Numbered from the stretch's first letter, positions 26,500 through 34,827 are shown. The stretch is DNA of 64,000 nt from DATLZU01 sp051293835 (GCA_051293835.1 JBPKMA010000007.1:121484-185483), one strand, 5' to 3'. Program-made: numbers and translations. The notes: generated by a model not told the origin, from the letters alone.

Positions 26500-27048
26500 A
26501 TGGGTTCGTTTGTCTTGTCACCACTGTGTCACCAAGCTTTCTGCCGCGGTCTTGTGGTCCTTCTGCTCGGATGCGCCGTGCTCGCCGGAGCCGATGAGAG
26601 CTCAGCCAGGGCCACGCGCAAGCCTGTTCCGCCAAAGGAACCAGACCTCAAAATCGTCCGCGTCGCCGTCAATCCCGTGCCCTATTCCCCGGCCGACGGA
26701 CCTCTAGTGTTTAGGGTGATCGTCGAACTGCCGAAAGACCTCGATGGCGCACAATTACTGGAAGTGTCCTCCCTCGTCAGTTCGCCCTCCAAGACTTCAC
26801 TTCGATTTCTGTCCACCAGGCAGCCAGTCGAGCCACAGCAAAACTCGGGCGGCCCGGATCAGAACGATCCGCCTCCGCGCATCGCCGTGACATTGAAATG
26901 GGATGGAACCGATCACACCAAACAGATCGTCTCGACCGGCTCCTACCACTATGAAGTCCGCGCCAAGCTGCTGACGGTGGGCGAAAAAGGTCCACGGACG
27001 TCGATGACATCCTGGCCGAAGCGGGGCACGGTGGAAGTAATAAAGTGA
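26500..27048 (+). CDS. Secreted hypothetical protein
   Basis: The 182-residue product has an N-terminal hydrophobic segment (GLVVLLLGCAVLAGADESSA) that may be a signal peptide or a lipobox (LLGC). It then carries a single beta-rich domain (LVFRVIVELPKDLDGAQLLEV, RIAVTLKWDGTDHTKQIVSTGSYHYEVRA) that looks Ig-like. A candidate promoter has TTGACA at 26414 with a poor -10 (TATCCC) 17 bp later. The gene lies on the + strand between larC and larB. I do not recognise the family; an extracytoplasmic location is the only firm inference. Confidence 0.6.
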   Translation: MGSFVLSPLCHQAFCRGLVVLLLGCAVLAGADESSARATRKPVPPKEPDLKIVRVAVNPVPYSPADGPLVFRVIVELPKDLDGAQLLEVSSLVSSPSKTSLRFLSTRQPVEPQQNSGGPDQNDPPPRIAVTLKWDGTDHTKQIVSTGSYHYEVRAKLLTVGEKGPRTSMTSWPKRGTVEVIK

Positions 27049-27087
27049 CTGGCCACGGGACGCGGAGGAAGGGGCATTGCTACGCCC

Positions 27088-27870
27088 TTATTTCTTCCCG
27101 CCTTTCGCGTCCTGGCCGTCCATCTGGCCCAGAACATTGATCCGATGGGCTAGGCAGCCGGCACCGAAGCCGTTGTCGATGTTCATCACGCCGACGCCGG
27201 CCGCGCAAGAATTGAGCATCGTGAGCAAGGCGGCGATTCCTCCAAAACTTGCCCCATAGCCCCGGCTGGTGGGAACCGCAATAACCGGCCGGTCCACGAG
27301 TCCGCCGACGACGCTCGGCAGCACACCGTCCATTCCCGCCACAACGATGATCACGCGCGCGCGCAGCAGTCGATCGTGCCGATCCAACACCCGGTGAAGG
27401 CCGGCGACCCCGACGTCGTAGATCGTTTCGACATAACTGCCCATGACTTCGGCCGTCACCCTGGCTTCTTCCGCCACCGGGATGTCGGCGGTTCCAGCCG
27501 TGATCACGAGCACATCGCCCGCGAGGTTCCGTGTCGCGTTCTGGATGGTGACCACACGCGCCCGATCGTGATAGACCGCGCGACGGTCGAGGCGTCGCAA
27601 CGCCTGAGCCACAGACGGCTCCGCCCGCGTTGCCATGACTGGTCCGCCTTTTTTGAGTAAGCCACGCGCGATTGCCACGACTTGCTGCGTGGTCTTGCCT
27701 TCACAGAAGATGACCTCCGGAAACCCTTGCCTGATAGACCGATGATGATCCACAGAGGCAAACCCCAGATCCTCATATGGCAGAGTGCGGAGCCGGGCGA
27801 TGGCCGCTTCGATCCCGGTCTTGCCTCTTTTGACCTCGTGAAGCAATCGTCTCAGCGAGTCATAGTTCAT
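27088..27870 (-). CDS. larB: Nickel-pincer cofactor biosynthesis protein LarB
   Basis: LarB carboxylates and hydrolyses nicotinic acid adenine dinucleotide to pyridinium-3,5-biscarboxylate mononucleotide, the first step of nickel-pincer cofactor synthesis. The 260-residue protein has a PurE-like C-terminal half: VLVITAGTADIPVAEEA, YDVGVAGLHRVL, VVAGMDGVLPSVVGGLV and VPTSRGYGASFGGIAALLTM. The N-terminal helical part (LRRLLHEVKRGKTGIEAAI) is typical of LarB and absent from PurE. The ATG overlaps the gpsA stop by 4 bp (ATGA), so the two are translationally coupled. Confidence 0.92.
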   Translation of the reverse strand: MNYDSLRRLLHEVKRGKTGIEAAIARLRTLPYEDLGFASVDHHRSIRQGFPEVIFCEGKTTQQVVAIARGLLKKGGPVMATRAEPSVAQALRRLDRRAVYHDRARVVTIQNATRNLAGDVLVITAGTADIPVAEEARVTAEVMGSYVETIYDVGVAGLHRVLDRHDRLLRARVIIVVAGMDGVLPSVVGGLVDRPVIAVPTSRGYGASFGGIAALLTMLNSCAAGVGVMNIDNGFGAGCLAHRINVLGQMDGQDAKGGKK

Positions 27871-28916
27871 AAAGAAGAGGCCTTTTCTTCTCGTTCCGCC
27901 TTCGCGCCCCGCTCCATCAAATCAGCAACCGCCTGACGGCAGGGCTTGCCTTCGAACAACACGGCATTGACTTCCCGCACAATCGGCATCTCGACGCCAT
28001 GCCGCTCCGCCAGAGCCAACGCCGCGCGCGCGGTGCGCACGCCTTCCGCCACGGCGTGCATGCCGCGCAGGATGCTCTCCAGCTTCTCGCCTTTCCCCAA
28101 CCGCACACCCACTGCGCGGTTCCGGCTGAGAGGCCCTGTGCAGGTGAGCACCAAGTCTCCGACTCCGGAGAGACCGTAGAACGTACGCGGGTCCGCCCCC
28201 ATGGCCACGCCCAATCGAACCATCTCGGCCAGCCCGCGCGTGATCAATGCCGCCCGCGCGTTGTGGCCCAGCTCCAGGCCATCCACCACGCCGGCGGCGA
28301 TCGCCATCACGTTCTTGAGCGCACCACCCAGTTGCACGCCGATCAAATCGCTCTCGGCATAGACCCGGAATGTCGGGGACATAAGGAGCGACTGATATGT
28401 CTTGACCGTGTCCGGATTGCGGCCGGCCAGGCAGACCGCCGTCGGTTGCCCGCGACTGACTTCAGCCGCGAAGCTCGGCCCAGAGAGGACCATCAGTTCA
28501 CGGGTCGGCCCGGACAGCACCTCGGTCATGACTTCAGTCATGACTTTGAGCGTGTCTTCTTCCACACCTTTCGTCGCGCTGATGATCGGCGTCGAGTCGG
28601 GTACGAGCAGCGCCATGTGGCGCAACACCGTCCTGGCGACGTGGGACGGCACCGCGAACACGATGGCTTCGGCGCCGCGGACAGCCTCGTCCAATGAGTT
28701 GGTGGCCGTGAGGTCTCCGGGCAGCTTGACGCCGGGCAAAAAAAGCGTGTTCTCGTGCTTCGTCCTGATTGCTTCGACCACTTCCGGCTCGTACGCCCAC
28801 AGCCGGACAGAGGCGCCTTTCTGCGCCACATGCCGCGCCAGCGCCGTTCCCCACGCTCCGGCCCCCACCACGCCAATCGCGGGCGCGGCTTTGGATTCCT
28901 GTGCTCCAGTTGTCAC
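27867..28916 (-). CDS. gpsA: Glycerol-3-phosphate dehydrogenase [NAD(P)+]
   Basis: GpsA reduces dihydroxyacetone phosphate to sn-glycerol 3-phosphate for phospholipid synthesis. The 349-residue protein has the N-terminal nucleotide-binding motif GVVGAGAWGTALARHVA, the conserved VFAVPSHVARTVL and SATKGVEEDTLKVM segments, the catalytic lysine region GGALKNVMAIAAGVVDG, and GVGDLVLTCTGPLSRNR. It is of normal length and starts at ATG 28916. An excellent sigma-70-type promoter lies 52-81 bp upstream. The last 24 residues are unusually charged (AKAEREEKAS). Confidence 0.95.
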   Translation of the reverse strand: MTTGAQESKAAPAIGVVGAGAWGTALARHVAQKGASVRLWAYEPEVVEAIRTKHENTLFLPGVKLPGDLTATNSLDEAVRGAEAIVFAVPSHVARTVLRHMALLVPDSTPIISATKGVEEDTLKVMTEVMTEVLSGPTRELMVLSGPSFAAEVSRGQPTAVCLAGRNPDTVKTYQSLLMSPTFRVYAESDLIGVQLGGALKNVMAIAAGVVDGLELGHNARAALITRGLAEMVRLGVAMGADPRTFYGLSGVGDLVLTCTGPLSRNRAVGVRLGKGEKLESILRGMHAVAEGVRTARAALALAERHGVEMPIVREVNAVLFEGKPCRQAVADLMERGAKAEREEKASSL

Positions 28917-28967
28917 GAGTCAGGCCTCACAGAGGTCGAATGGAGACTGACGATCAACGTCGCGCGG

Positions 28968-28997
28968 ATTATAGGAACGGGCTGTAAAGGCTGTCAA
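28968..28997 (-). promoter_or_regulatory. sigma-70-type promoter for gpsA-larB
   Basis: On the - strand TTGACA (28997-28992) is followed after 18 bp by a perfect TATAAT (28973-28968). The predicted start of transcription leaves a 5' leader of about 45 nt before the gpsA ATG. It is the best consensus promoter seen in the window. Confidence 0.75.
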
Positions 28998-29334
28998 CGA
29001 AGGTGCCCCACTTGCCGGGACGGCTCAATGGGGATAGGCAGGGCAATCCCTTAGGGCGTAAACGCTGACAAGACGGAACGGGAACGGACTCGAGCGGTCC
29101 ACTGATGTGCGCGCATCGGGCAGCTAGTCCAAAGCCCGTGCATGCCAAGAATGGGAAATGATTGGGGAAAAGCAAATTTCCCACTGTACACTCGGATGGC
29201 ATAGGGCTTGCTCAACTCCAATTCGGCTCTAGGTTGATGGCTTCGGCCTTCATCTCATGGAGCAGACGGACGGGGAGGCTCTTGAGAAGGAACGATTTCT
29301 CACCCCAATGACAGGAAAACGCGGGGTTTCCATC
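28998..29334. other. intergenic stretch before the barrel-protein gene
   Basis: No convincing gene on either strand. A short inverted repeat (GGGGAAA and TTTCCC, about 29163-29183) lies in its lower-GC centre. An AAGGA at about 29288 precedes an alternative in-frame start of the next gene at 29308. Confidence 0.35.
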
Positions 29335-30069
29335 ATGGTCACTCACTGCTGCCAGCAGACCCGATGGCTTCCAATCGGGCTGGTCATGCTTGTCGCGTGC
29401 GCCATTCTTCCGTCGCTTGCGTATGGAGAAGCCTACATCGCCGGTCAATTTGGGATCGCTCTTCCCTCTATAGGCAAAGGGCTTACAGATGTCAAATTAA
29501 CTGATTTCTCACCAGAAGGCTCCATGTCTGATCGAGCGTTGAAACCTTCTTTCCTCTTCGGAGCCAAAGTCGGCTACTTCTTCCCTCAGGCTCGAGGGTT
29601 CGGGATTGAGACAGAAGTGTTTGCTACTACGCCTCACATCAAGGGACAGACTTCGATCGTGAGCATTCCGCCAGGAGCAACGTTAAAGGGTATAGGCCCC
29701 GTAACGGGTGGTACAAATACGACACCCGTGCGCGGGGATCACTTTCGTGTTGTGACCTGGACACCTATAAACCTCGTTTTTCGTTACCACAAAACCAGAC
29801 TACAACCTTACTTTGCAGTCGGGCCCGGGGTGTTTTTTGCACGGGTCAAGAGCATAGACTCTCAATTCCCCGGCACACAAAACAACACGAAGCTAGGCCT
29901 TAATACCAAGGCTGGCTTGGAATACTTCATCACGCGGCGCTTCGCCATGTTTGGAGAATGGAAATACAACTATACGAAGTTCCATTTTGAGCCGACAGAT
30001 AATCAAGTTGGTTTCAAAGCGACGTACAACATGCACCTTGCTGCCTTCGGCCTGAGCTACCACTTCTGA
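29335..30069 (+). CDS. Outer-membrane beta-barrel protein
   Basis: The 244-residue product has a signal peptide (WLPIGLVMLVACAILPSLAYG) and alternating beta strands. These include YIAGQFGIALPSIG, PSFLFGAKVGYFF, FGIETEVFATTPHIKG, PINLVFRYHKTRLQPYFAVG and KAGLEYFITRRFAMFGEWKY, and the end YNMHLAAFGLSYHF has the C-terminal aromatic residue of outer-membrane barrels. This matches the eight-stranded OmpA/OmpW-like porin-family pattern. ATG 29335 is chosen for the signal peptide; 29308 is possible. Base composition is clearly lower in GC than its neighbours, which may mean recent transfer. Ligand or function unknown. Confidence 0.75.
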   Translation: MVTHCCQQTRWLPIGLVMLVACAILPSLAYGEAYIAGQFGIALPSIGKGLTDVKLTDFSPEGSMSDRALKPSFLFGAKVGYFFPQARGFGIETEVFATTPHIKGQTSIVSIPPGATLKGIGPVTGGTNTTPVRGDHFRVVTWTPINLVFRYHKTRLQPYFAVGPGVFFARVKSIDSQFPGTQNNTKLGLNTKAGLEYFITRRFAMFGEWKYNYTKFHFEPTDNQVGFKATYNMHLAAFGLSYHF

Positions 30070-30460
30070 TCCCAATCCGAAAATAATTTCGGCACCTCCA
30101 CAAAATCGCGTGTGTCCAAACGGGGGCTGGCTCAGCCTGCGTCGCGAATCCCAAAGGCGCGGGAACCACCACGTAGCGGGCAGCCGCGGTGCGCGCAGTG
30201 CAGGCTGAGGGCTGTTCGAAGCAGGGTTTGCGCCGTGGCAAGTTCCCGCTTAGTGCGGTCGCGCCGGAGCGTTTGAGCCGCGCAGGCCGCCTCAGCCCCC
30301 CGAGGGCCAGCAGCCGCCACTAGGCTGCATCACAACGGTGTACCCAGAGGATCCGGAAGACCCTGCTTTGGGATTGTGGCTAACTCGACGTTCCGCCTGT
30401 TTTTTTCAGACTGGCGCTTTAGTCATCTTCCGTGTAGACTGTGCCGCAGGCACGGACTCG
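30070..30460. other. GC-rich non-coding block with an internal inverted repeat
   Basis: CTCAGCCTGC at 30131-30140 and GCAGGCTGAG at 30200-30209 are a perfect 10-bp pair enclosing 59 nt that contains further GC-rich complementary pieces. The block runs to about 30320 and then gives way to a T-rich stretch and TAGACT (about 30436), a -10-like hexamer before the next gene. No open frame here looks like a protein; a structured RNA or repeat element is possible. Confidence 0.4.
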
Positions 30461-30829
30461 ATGAAGATCTGCGGCTCCTGCGGTCACCAGCATCCGGAGA
30501 TCAGCCGGTTCTGCACCCAGTGCGGCGCACCGCTCAACAGCGCACCCGCGGGCCTTTCTTCGTCGCCCCTATCCGTCAAAGAAGAGCTAAATATTCAGAT
30601 CCTGTACGTCATGGTGGCACTGCTGCTCCTTGTGCTCATGTTTCCACCATGGGAAACTCCGCCGAGCCGACCGCCTGAATTTCTCGGTTTCCACTTCATT
30701 CTGGCCCCACCCGAGCCCGAGGCCGTCGTGAGTCGCCTGTTGATGACGATTGAACTCGTCACCATCGCGATCGCGGGACTGTATGGTTCGTGGCTCTTCC
30801 GCAAGCGAGCGAATAGGAATAGCAAGTAG
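30461..30829 (+). CDS. Zinc-ribbon membrane protein
   Basis: The 122-residue product starts with a zinc-ribbon motif of two CxxC pairs (ICGSCGHQHPEISRFCTQCG, residues 3-22). A linker and two hydrophobic helices follow (ILYVMVALLLLVLMF and LVTIAIAGLYGSWLF), with a proline-rich loop between. Proteins of this shape are widespread and uncharacterised. ATG 30461 lies directly at the zinc ribbon. Downstream is a copy of the dispersed TAGC-rich repeat, then a convergent gene. The zinc-binding call is firm; function is unknown. Confidence 0.7.
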   Translation: MKICGSCGHQHPEISRFCTQCGAPLNSAPAGLSSSPLSVKEELNIQILYVMVALLLLVLMFPPWETPPSRPPEFLGFHFILAPPEPEAVVSRLLMTIELVTIAIAGLYGSWLFRKRANRNSK

Positions 30830-30910
30830 CGGCTAGCGGGTGCGGGGAGGAAAGACCAAGAAGGGAGAGTTGGAACTGCTTGCTGCCAGCTACTCGCTGC
30901 CGGCTGTTCG
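30830..30910. repeat. dispersed TAGC-rich intergenic repeat
   Basis: Left part AGTAGCGGCTAGCGGGTG and right part GCCAGCTACTCGCTGCC followed by GGCTGTTCGCTAG form an imperfect inverted pair between two convergent genes. The text resembles that at 7303-7385, 17225-17280 and 22790-22830. Confidence 0.45.
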
Positions 30911-31711
30911 CTAGTCTAAGGCCAGCGTCAAGCACTTCGCTGCGCCGCCAGACTTCATGAATTCGTCAAGGGGAACAGGGTGGGGTTCATAGCCGTGGTC
31001 GCGGAGGAGTGCTATCGTCTCCGGACAGCCGGCCGGCAACACGACGTGCTTGCCGACACACACGGCGTTACAAGCGAATTTCAGCGCCTCGGCGTCCGGC
31101 ACGACGAGCCGGCGTTCCGGCGCGACCCGCTCGGCGATCACCGCCTGCCCGTACCGATCGAACGCGGGCGGGTAATAGAGCAACTCGCCTCCACTCAAGG
31201 GACAGAAGCACGTGTCGAGATGATAGAATCGGCTGTCGACGAGTTCCACGGGAATAATTTCCCGCCCAAAGATCTCGCTCAAGCGGGAATAGCAACGGAT
31301 GTCCGACCGTTGCCGGTAGCCGCCGAACCAGCCGTCGGGAAATCCCAGCAAATCCCCCGCGCCCTCGAAGTAGAGGCCTTTCTCCAGCGTGATGACTTCG
31401 TAGTCGTGCTCGCGGAACCATGCCTCAAAGTAGGGCTCTTCCCGTTGTCGTTCAGGATGCCGGAATCGGCTCGGCACCGCCCGCTTGCCGAGCACGACTC
31501 CCGCGTTGGCGGTAAACACGAGGTCCGGTAGGCCGGGCACCGGCGTCATCCGTTCGAGAGTGGCGCCGGCGTCTTGCTCCAGCACCGCCATCAGCTCGTG
31601 CCATTGCCGGTAGGCCCGCTCGCCGTCCACCGCGTTGGTCCGGCGCATCCAGGGATTGATCTCATACTCGATCCGGAAATAATCCGGAGAGCACACCAAG
31701 AGCCGGCTCAT
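30911..31711 (-). CDS. Arginine dihydrolase-like guanidine-modifying enzyme
   Basis: This 266-residue alpha/beta-propeller enzyme resembles the N-terminal domain of cyanobacterial AgrE/ArgZ, which converts arginine to ornithine, CO2 and ammonia. Key residues are in place: Asn69 in LVFTANAGVV, Glu116 in YFEGAGD, His164 in FYHLDTCF and Cys260 in GGAAKCLTL. As I recall, ArgZ has Asn71, Glu118, His168 and Cys264, and the Asn distinguishes dihydrolases from dimethylargininases. The segment SRFRHPERQREEPYFEAWF is also characteristic. ATG 31711 overlaps the stop of the upstream LOR/SDH gene by 4 bp. A dimethylarginine dimethylaminohydrolase activity remains possible. Confidence 0.82.
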   Translation of the reverse strand: MSRLLVCSPDYFRIEYEINPWMRRTNAVDGERAYRQWHELMAVLEQDAGATLERMTPVPGLPDLVFTANAGVVLGKRAVPSRFRHPERQREEPYFEAWFREHDYEVITLEKGLYFEGAGDLLGFPDGWFGGYRQRSDIRCYSRLSEIFGREIIPVELVDSRFYHLDTCFCPLSGGELLYYPPAFDRYGQAVIAERVAPERRLVVPDAEALKFACNAVCVGKHVVLPAGCPETIALLRDHGYEPHPVPLDEFMKSGGAAKCLTLALD

Positions 31712-32952
31712 CCCTTCCACCCCAACTCTCGCGCCAGTTCCCGCAGGAACGACGCGGCATCCATCACTAACCCGACGGCCTGAAAACTGCCTCGGTCGGC
31801 CAGCTTCGTCGGCACGGCCGGATTCACGTCCACGCAGACCGTCGGGACTGTGGCGGGAAGGAGATTGCCCGTCGCCACCGCGTGCAGTGTGGACGCGACC
31901 AAAAGCGCCAGGCCCACGCCTGGAATCGCCGCCCGCATCGCGGCCTGGGCGGCGACCGCGTCCGTGATCACCCCGGGCAGCGGACCGTCGTCCCGAATCG
32001 TGCCCGCCATGACGACCTGGACGCCTTGCCTCACACAGGCCGCCATGATTCCGCTCGTGATCACACCCGACTCCACCGCCGCCTTGATGCTGCCGATCGC
32101 GCGGATGCGGTTGATGGTGCGCAAATGGTGTTCGTGCCCGTGCGGCACCGCCCGGCCGGCCGACAACGCGTAACCGAGGGTCGTGCCGAAGAGATGCGCT
32201 TCCATGTCGTGCGCCGGGAGCGCATTGCCGCAAAAGAGCACATGGATGAAGCCCGACTCGATCAGCCACGTCAGCGCATCGCGGCCACCCGCATGGATGA
32301 TCGCCGGCCCTCCGGCGAGCAAGACCTTGCATCCCTCGCGCCCCTTTCTCATGCCCTCGCGAAACATTTCCATCCGCCGCGCCACGTCACGGATGATATG
32401 GCCATGCGGCCGTTCCGCCGAGACCTGCGACTCCATGAACCCGAACACGTCACGCTCTTTCGGCCGCGCGAGTGGGATGACCCGCACGCCCTCGCGTCCT
32501 GTGACGATGAGGTCTCCCTTCTTCACGTCAGCCATCGGGATCGCGCGGGCCCGCGTCCGATCGGCATCGACCCTGATCGCCACATCCATCTCGATGGCTT
32601 CCACGTCGACCCACACGCCGCGCAGTCGGACCTGCGTGGGCAAATGCGTTGTGGCGTAGAAGGTCTCGGGGAGGATCCCATCGGCCGGCGCCGGCTCCAG
32701 CGTGCAATCGGATTCCCGCTCCACCGCCGCGCCATGCGGCTGGATCGCCTGGAGAATCTCTGCCAGCAGGTCGGCAGACGACGCCTTGACCAGAATTTTT
32801 GCGTGGGAGGACTCCTCGCGCGTCTTACCAATCCGGACTTCTTCGAAATCGAAGGTTCCGCCCAGCATCAGGATCGTATCCAGCACCTTGGCCAGAATCA
32901 GCGAATCGATGATATGGCCATGCAAGACAACCGTCTCTTGGACAGGGGACAT
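31708..32952 (-). CDS. LOR/SDH-type ornithine cyclodeaminase (TIGR00300 family)
   Basis: The 414-residue protein matches the LOR/SDH conserved-region family. In cyanobacterial AgrE this forms the C-terminal half and converts ornithine to proline and ammonia. Landmarks are the N-terminal HGHIIDSLILAKVLDTIL and GTFDFEEVRIGKT, the central VLLAGGPAIIHAGGRDALTWL and FCGNALPAHDMEAHLFGT, and the Rossmann-like C-terminal half VPTVCVDVNPAVPTKLADRG. ATG 32952 is used because AAGAAGG lies about 9 bp before it. It ends in a 4-bp overlap with the arginine dihydrolase-like gene, so this organism carries as two coupled genes what cyanobacteria carry as one fused protein. Confidence 0.85.
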   Translation of the reverse strand: MSPVQETVVLHGHIIDSLILAKVLDTILMLGGTFDFEEVRIGKTREESSHAKILVKASSADLLAEILQAIQPHGAAVERESDCTLEPAPADGILPETFYATTHLPTQVRLRGVWVDVEAIEMDVAIRVDADRTRARAIPMADVKKGDLIVTGREGVRVIPLARPKERDVFGFMESQVSAERPHGHIIRDVARRMEMFREGMRKGREGCKVLLAGGPAIIHAGGRDALTWLIESGFIHVLFCGNALPAHDMEAHLFGTTLGYALSAGRAVPHGHEHHLRTINRIRAIGSIKAAVESGVITSGIMAACVRQGVQVVMAGTIRDDGPLPGVITDAVAAQAAMRAAIPGVGLALLVASTLHAVATGNLLPATVPTVCVDVNPAVPTKLADRGSFQAVGLVMDAASFLRELARELGWKG

Positions 32953-33000
32953 AGGGATCACCTTCTTGAGCAGGGGCTAGAGGTTAGAGGCTATATCTGT

Positions 33001-34050
33001 TTATCCCGCTTTCATTAATTCTCTCAATACATTCGTGGCATAGGCACCGGGCGGCAACGCGAACGAAAGGAAGAGATCGCCGTCCTTCAGCGACCAATCC
33101 AGATCCACCAGCTTGACCCGCAACGGCCGACGCTCGCCGCGGAACCCACAGGCTTTCGCGGCCTCGACGAGCGCCTCCGGCGTCGTGCCCTCCTCCTCGA
33201 CCACAGCGCGTTCGATGGCCCCCGGTTCGCCCGACGCCCAGGGCGCTCGCGACCCAAAAAGCGGCCCGGTCGGGCTGATCTCAAAGCGATCCGCCCGGGG
33301 TTGCTCCGCTGCGGCGTCTTCGACCGGAAAGCAGGCGCCGTTGTCGAGCTTCATCGCCCAGTCGCCAACCATGACGCGATCGAGCCGATCGAGCCGGCGG
33401 GCCAGTACCCGGTTGAAGAGATAAGATTGATAGGCATGCAGGTACCAGAGACGCTTGGCACGACTCATCTTGGCCCGCCGCGCGCCGTCGGTCAGCAGAG
33501 CGGCGCCCAGTCGGTGGTTGAGGCCGGCCTTGCCTTGCCGCTGTGGGCCGAAGTAATTCGGCACGCCGCGGCGCGTCAGTTCCTCCAGCACCAATGGCAC
33601 GGTCGTTTCAGCGTGAGGATGGACGCCACGGATGACGAGCCGAAAGGTGTTGCCGGCATGATGGCCTGTCCGCAACCGATTCCGATGACGGCCAAGCACC
33701 TCCACTGAAAGCAGGTGCACGTCCGGCCTGATCCGCGCCACCTGCTCTGGTGTGACGCCGTGGATTGACACCATCTGGGTCGTGACAGCCCTGGCGTCCT
33801 TGAGGCCCGCGATGCCGATCGCCCGTGCTTTGACGCCGAGCAGGGAGGAGAGTCGCAGCACAAGTTCGGGGGTGGATAGGCCGCGCTTGGTCACGCGGAG
33901 GTAAAGATGCTCGCCTTCGCCGCAGGGAAGATACAAGGGCCGTTCCTCGACGCGGAAATCCTCCGGCGTCGTCCGGATCCGTCCACCGATGCCGGGTTGG
34001 GTCGTCGTCAAATAGGGTAAATCGCTCTGACTCTTAATGAGGCTTACCAT
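33001..34050 (-). CDS. truD: tRNA pseudouridine(13) synthase
   Basis: TruD makes pseudouridine at position 13 of some tRNAs. The 349-residue protein has the family N-terminus (GGRIRTTPEDFRVEERPLY), the catalytic motif GIAGLKDARAVTTQ with Asp85, the RNA-binding HRNRLRTGHHAGNTFRLV and NYFGPQRQGKAGLNHRLG. The inserted TRUD domain region (LWYLHAYQSYLFNRVLARRL) follows. Start 34050 and length are normal. It lies 48 bp downstream of the LOR/SDH gene's ATG on the same strand, so all three - strand genes may share a transcript. Confidence 0.93.
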   Translation of the reverse strand: MVSLIKSQSDLPYLTTTQPGIGGRIRTTPEDFRVEERPLYLPCGEGEHLYLRVTKRGLSTPELVLRLSSLLGVKARAIGIAGLKDARAVTTQMVSIHGVTPEQVARIRPDVHLLSVEVLGRHRNRLRTGHHAGNTFRLVIRGVHPHAETTVPLVLEELTRRGVPNYFGPQRQGKAGLNHRLGAALLTDGARRAKMSRAKRLWYLHAYQSYLFNRVLARRLDRLDRVMVGDWAMKLDNGACFPVEDAAAEQPRADRFEISPTGPLFGSRAPWASGEPGAIERAVVEEEGTTPEALVEAAKACGFRGERRPLRVKLVDLDWSLKDGDLFLSFALPPGAYATNVLRELMKAG

Positions 34051-34149
34051 ATCTTCTCAACTGCGCGGAACCGATCGCGCCGGGATATTCCGGAAGTTCC
34101 CCGTCAAGCACGAGCGGTCCGGTGGTATACTCTGGGCAAGCCGTTCACC

Positions 34150-34827
34150 GTGATCTACAACCACTCGATCAGCATGTTCCGATTATCGACCATCACGTTC
34201 CGTTCAGCGGTCATCCTACCACTGGCGCTGCATCTCGGGATACTTGCTTTGACCGCCTCTTCGGCCTGGGCCGACGACGTGTTCGTCTTGTTCACCCAGC
34301 ACATCAAGCGTCAGGTCACCATCGACAAGCAGGCCTTCGCCATCGCCAGCACCTGCACCCAGTGGTTTTACCGGCGCGGGCAACGGAAACCGACGCCGCC
34401 GGTGCAAGAGGTGGCCTGGCGGCGCGGTGCGCCGTCCGAGACGATCCCCCTCGGCCGCACGTTCTCGCCAGCCGACTGCGAGACTCGCTATCCCGGCGGG
34501 TTGGGATCAGTGCGAGAAGACTTCAGCCGCACCCAATCTTCCTTGTCGCTGAGCCTCACATTTTACGAATTCGCTCTGCTCGGCGACCGTGACGATGACG
34601 GGCATTACAGCACGACCGAACTCCAGGACGTGCTTCATTCGCTCGAACTCGCCTTTGACCCTGCATCAACCGCGGCCGCGCACGCGGCGGCGCTGACCGC
34701 CGCGTTCGATACGCTCCACAAGGCAGGGGGAATGGAACGGCTTATGGCCGGCATGGGGATCCTCTACGACAACGGCTATCGGTTGAGCACGTCCGATCAA
34801 GCCGCGCTGAACCGGGTGATGGAATGA
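34150..34827 (+). CDS. Secreted protein with an EF-hand-like calcium loop
   Basis: The 225-residue product has a signal peptide (SAVILPLALHLGILALTASSAWA). It then carries an unassigned cysteine-containing region and an EF-hand-like loop, GDRDDDGHYSTTELQDVL, whose D-x-D-x-D-G spacing and terminal Glu fit Ca binding. A helical tail follows. GTG 34150 is the longest start; ATG 34174 is also plausible. A TATACT at 34126-34131 could be a -10 element. The stop overlaps the metallophosphoesterase start by 4 bp, so the two are translationally coupled. Function is unknown. Confidence 0.65.
   Translation: MIYNHSISMFRLSTITFRSAVILPLALHLGILALTASSAWADDVFVLFTQHIKRQVTIDKQAFAIASTCTQWFYRRGQRKPTPPVQEVAWRRGAPSETIPLGRTFSPADCETRYPGGLGSVREDFSRTQSSLSLSLTFYEFALLGDRDDDGHYSTTELQDVLHSLELAFDPASTAAAHAAALTAAFDTLHKAGGMERLMAGMGILYDNGYRLSTSDQAALNRVME

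Noticed and set aside
30132..30320. - strand frame of 62 codons in the GC-rich block
   Set aside because: Ala/Arg-rich text with no start signal; better explained by non-coding GC-rich sequence.
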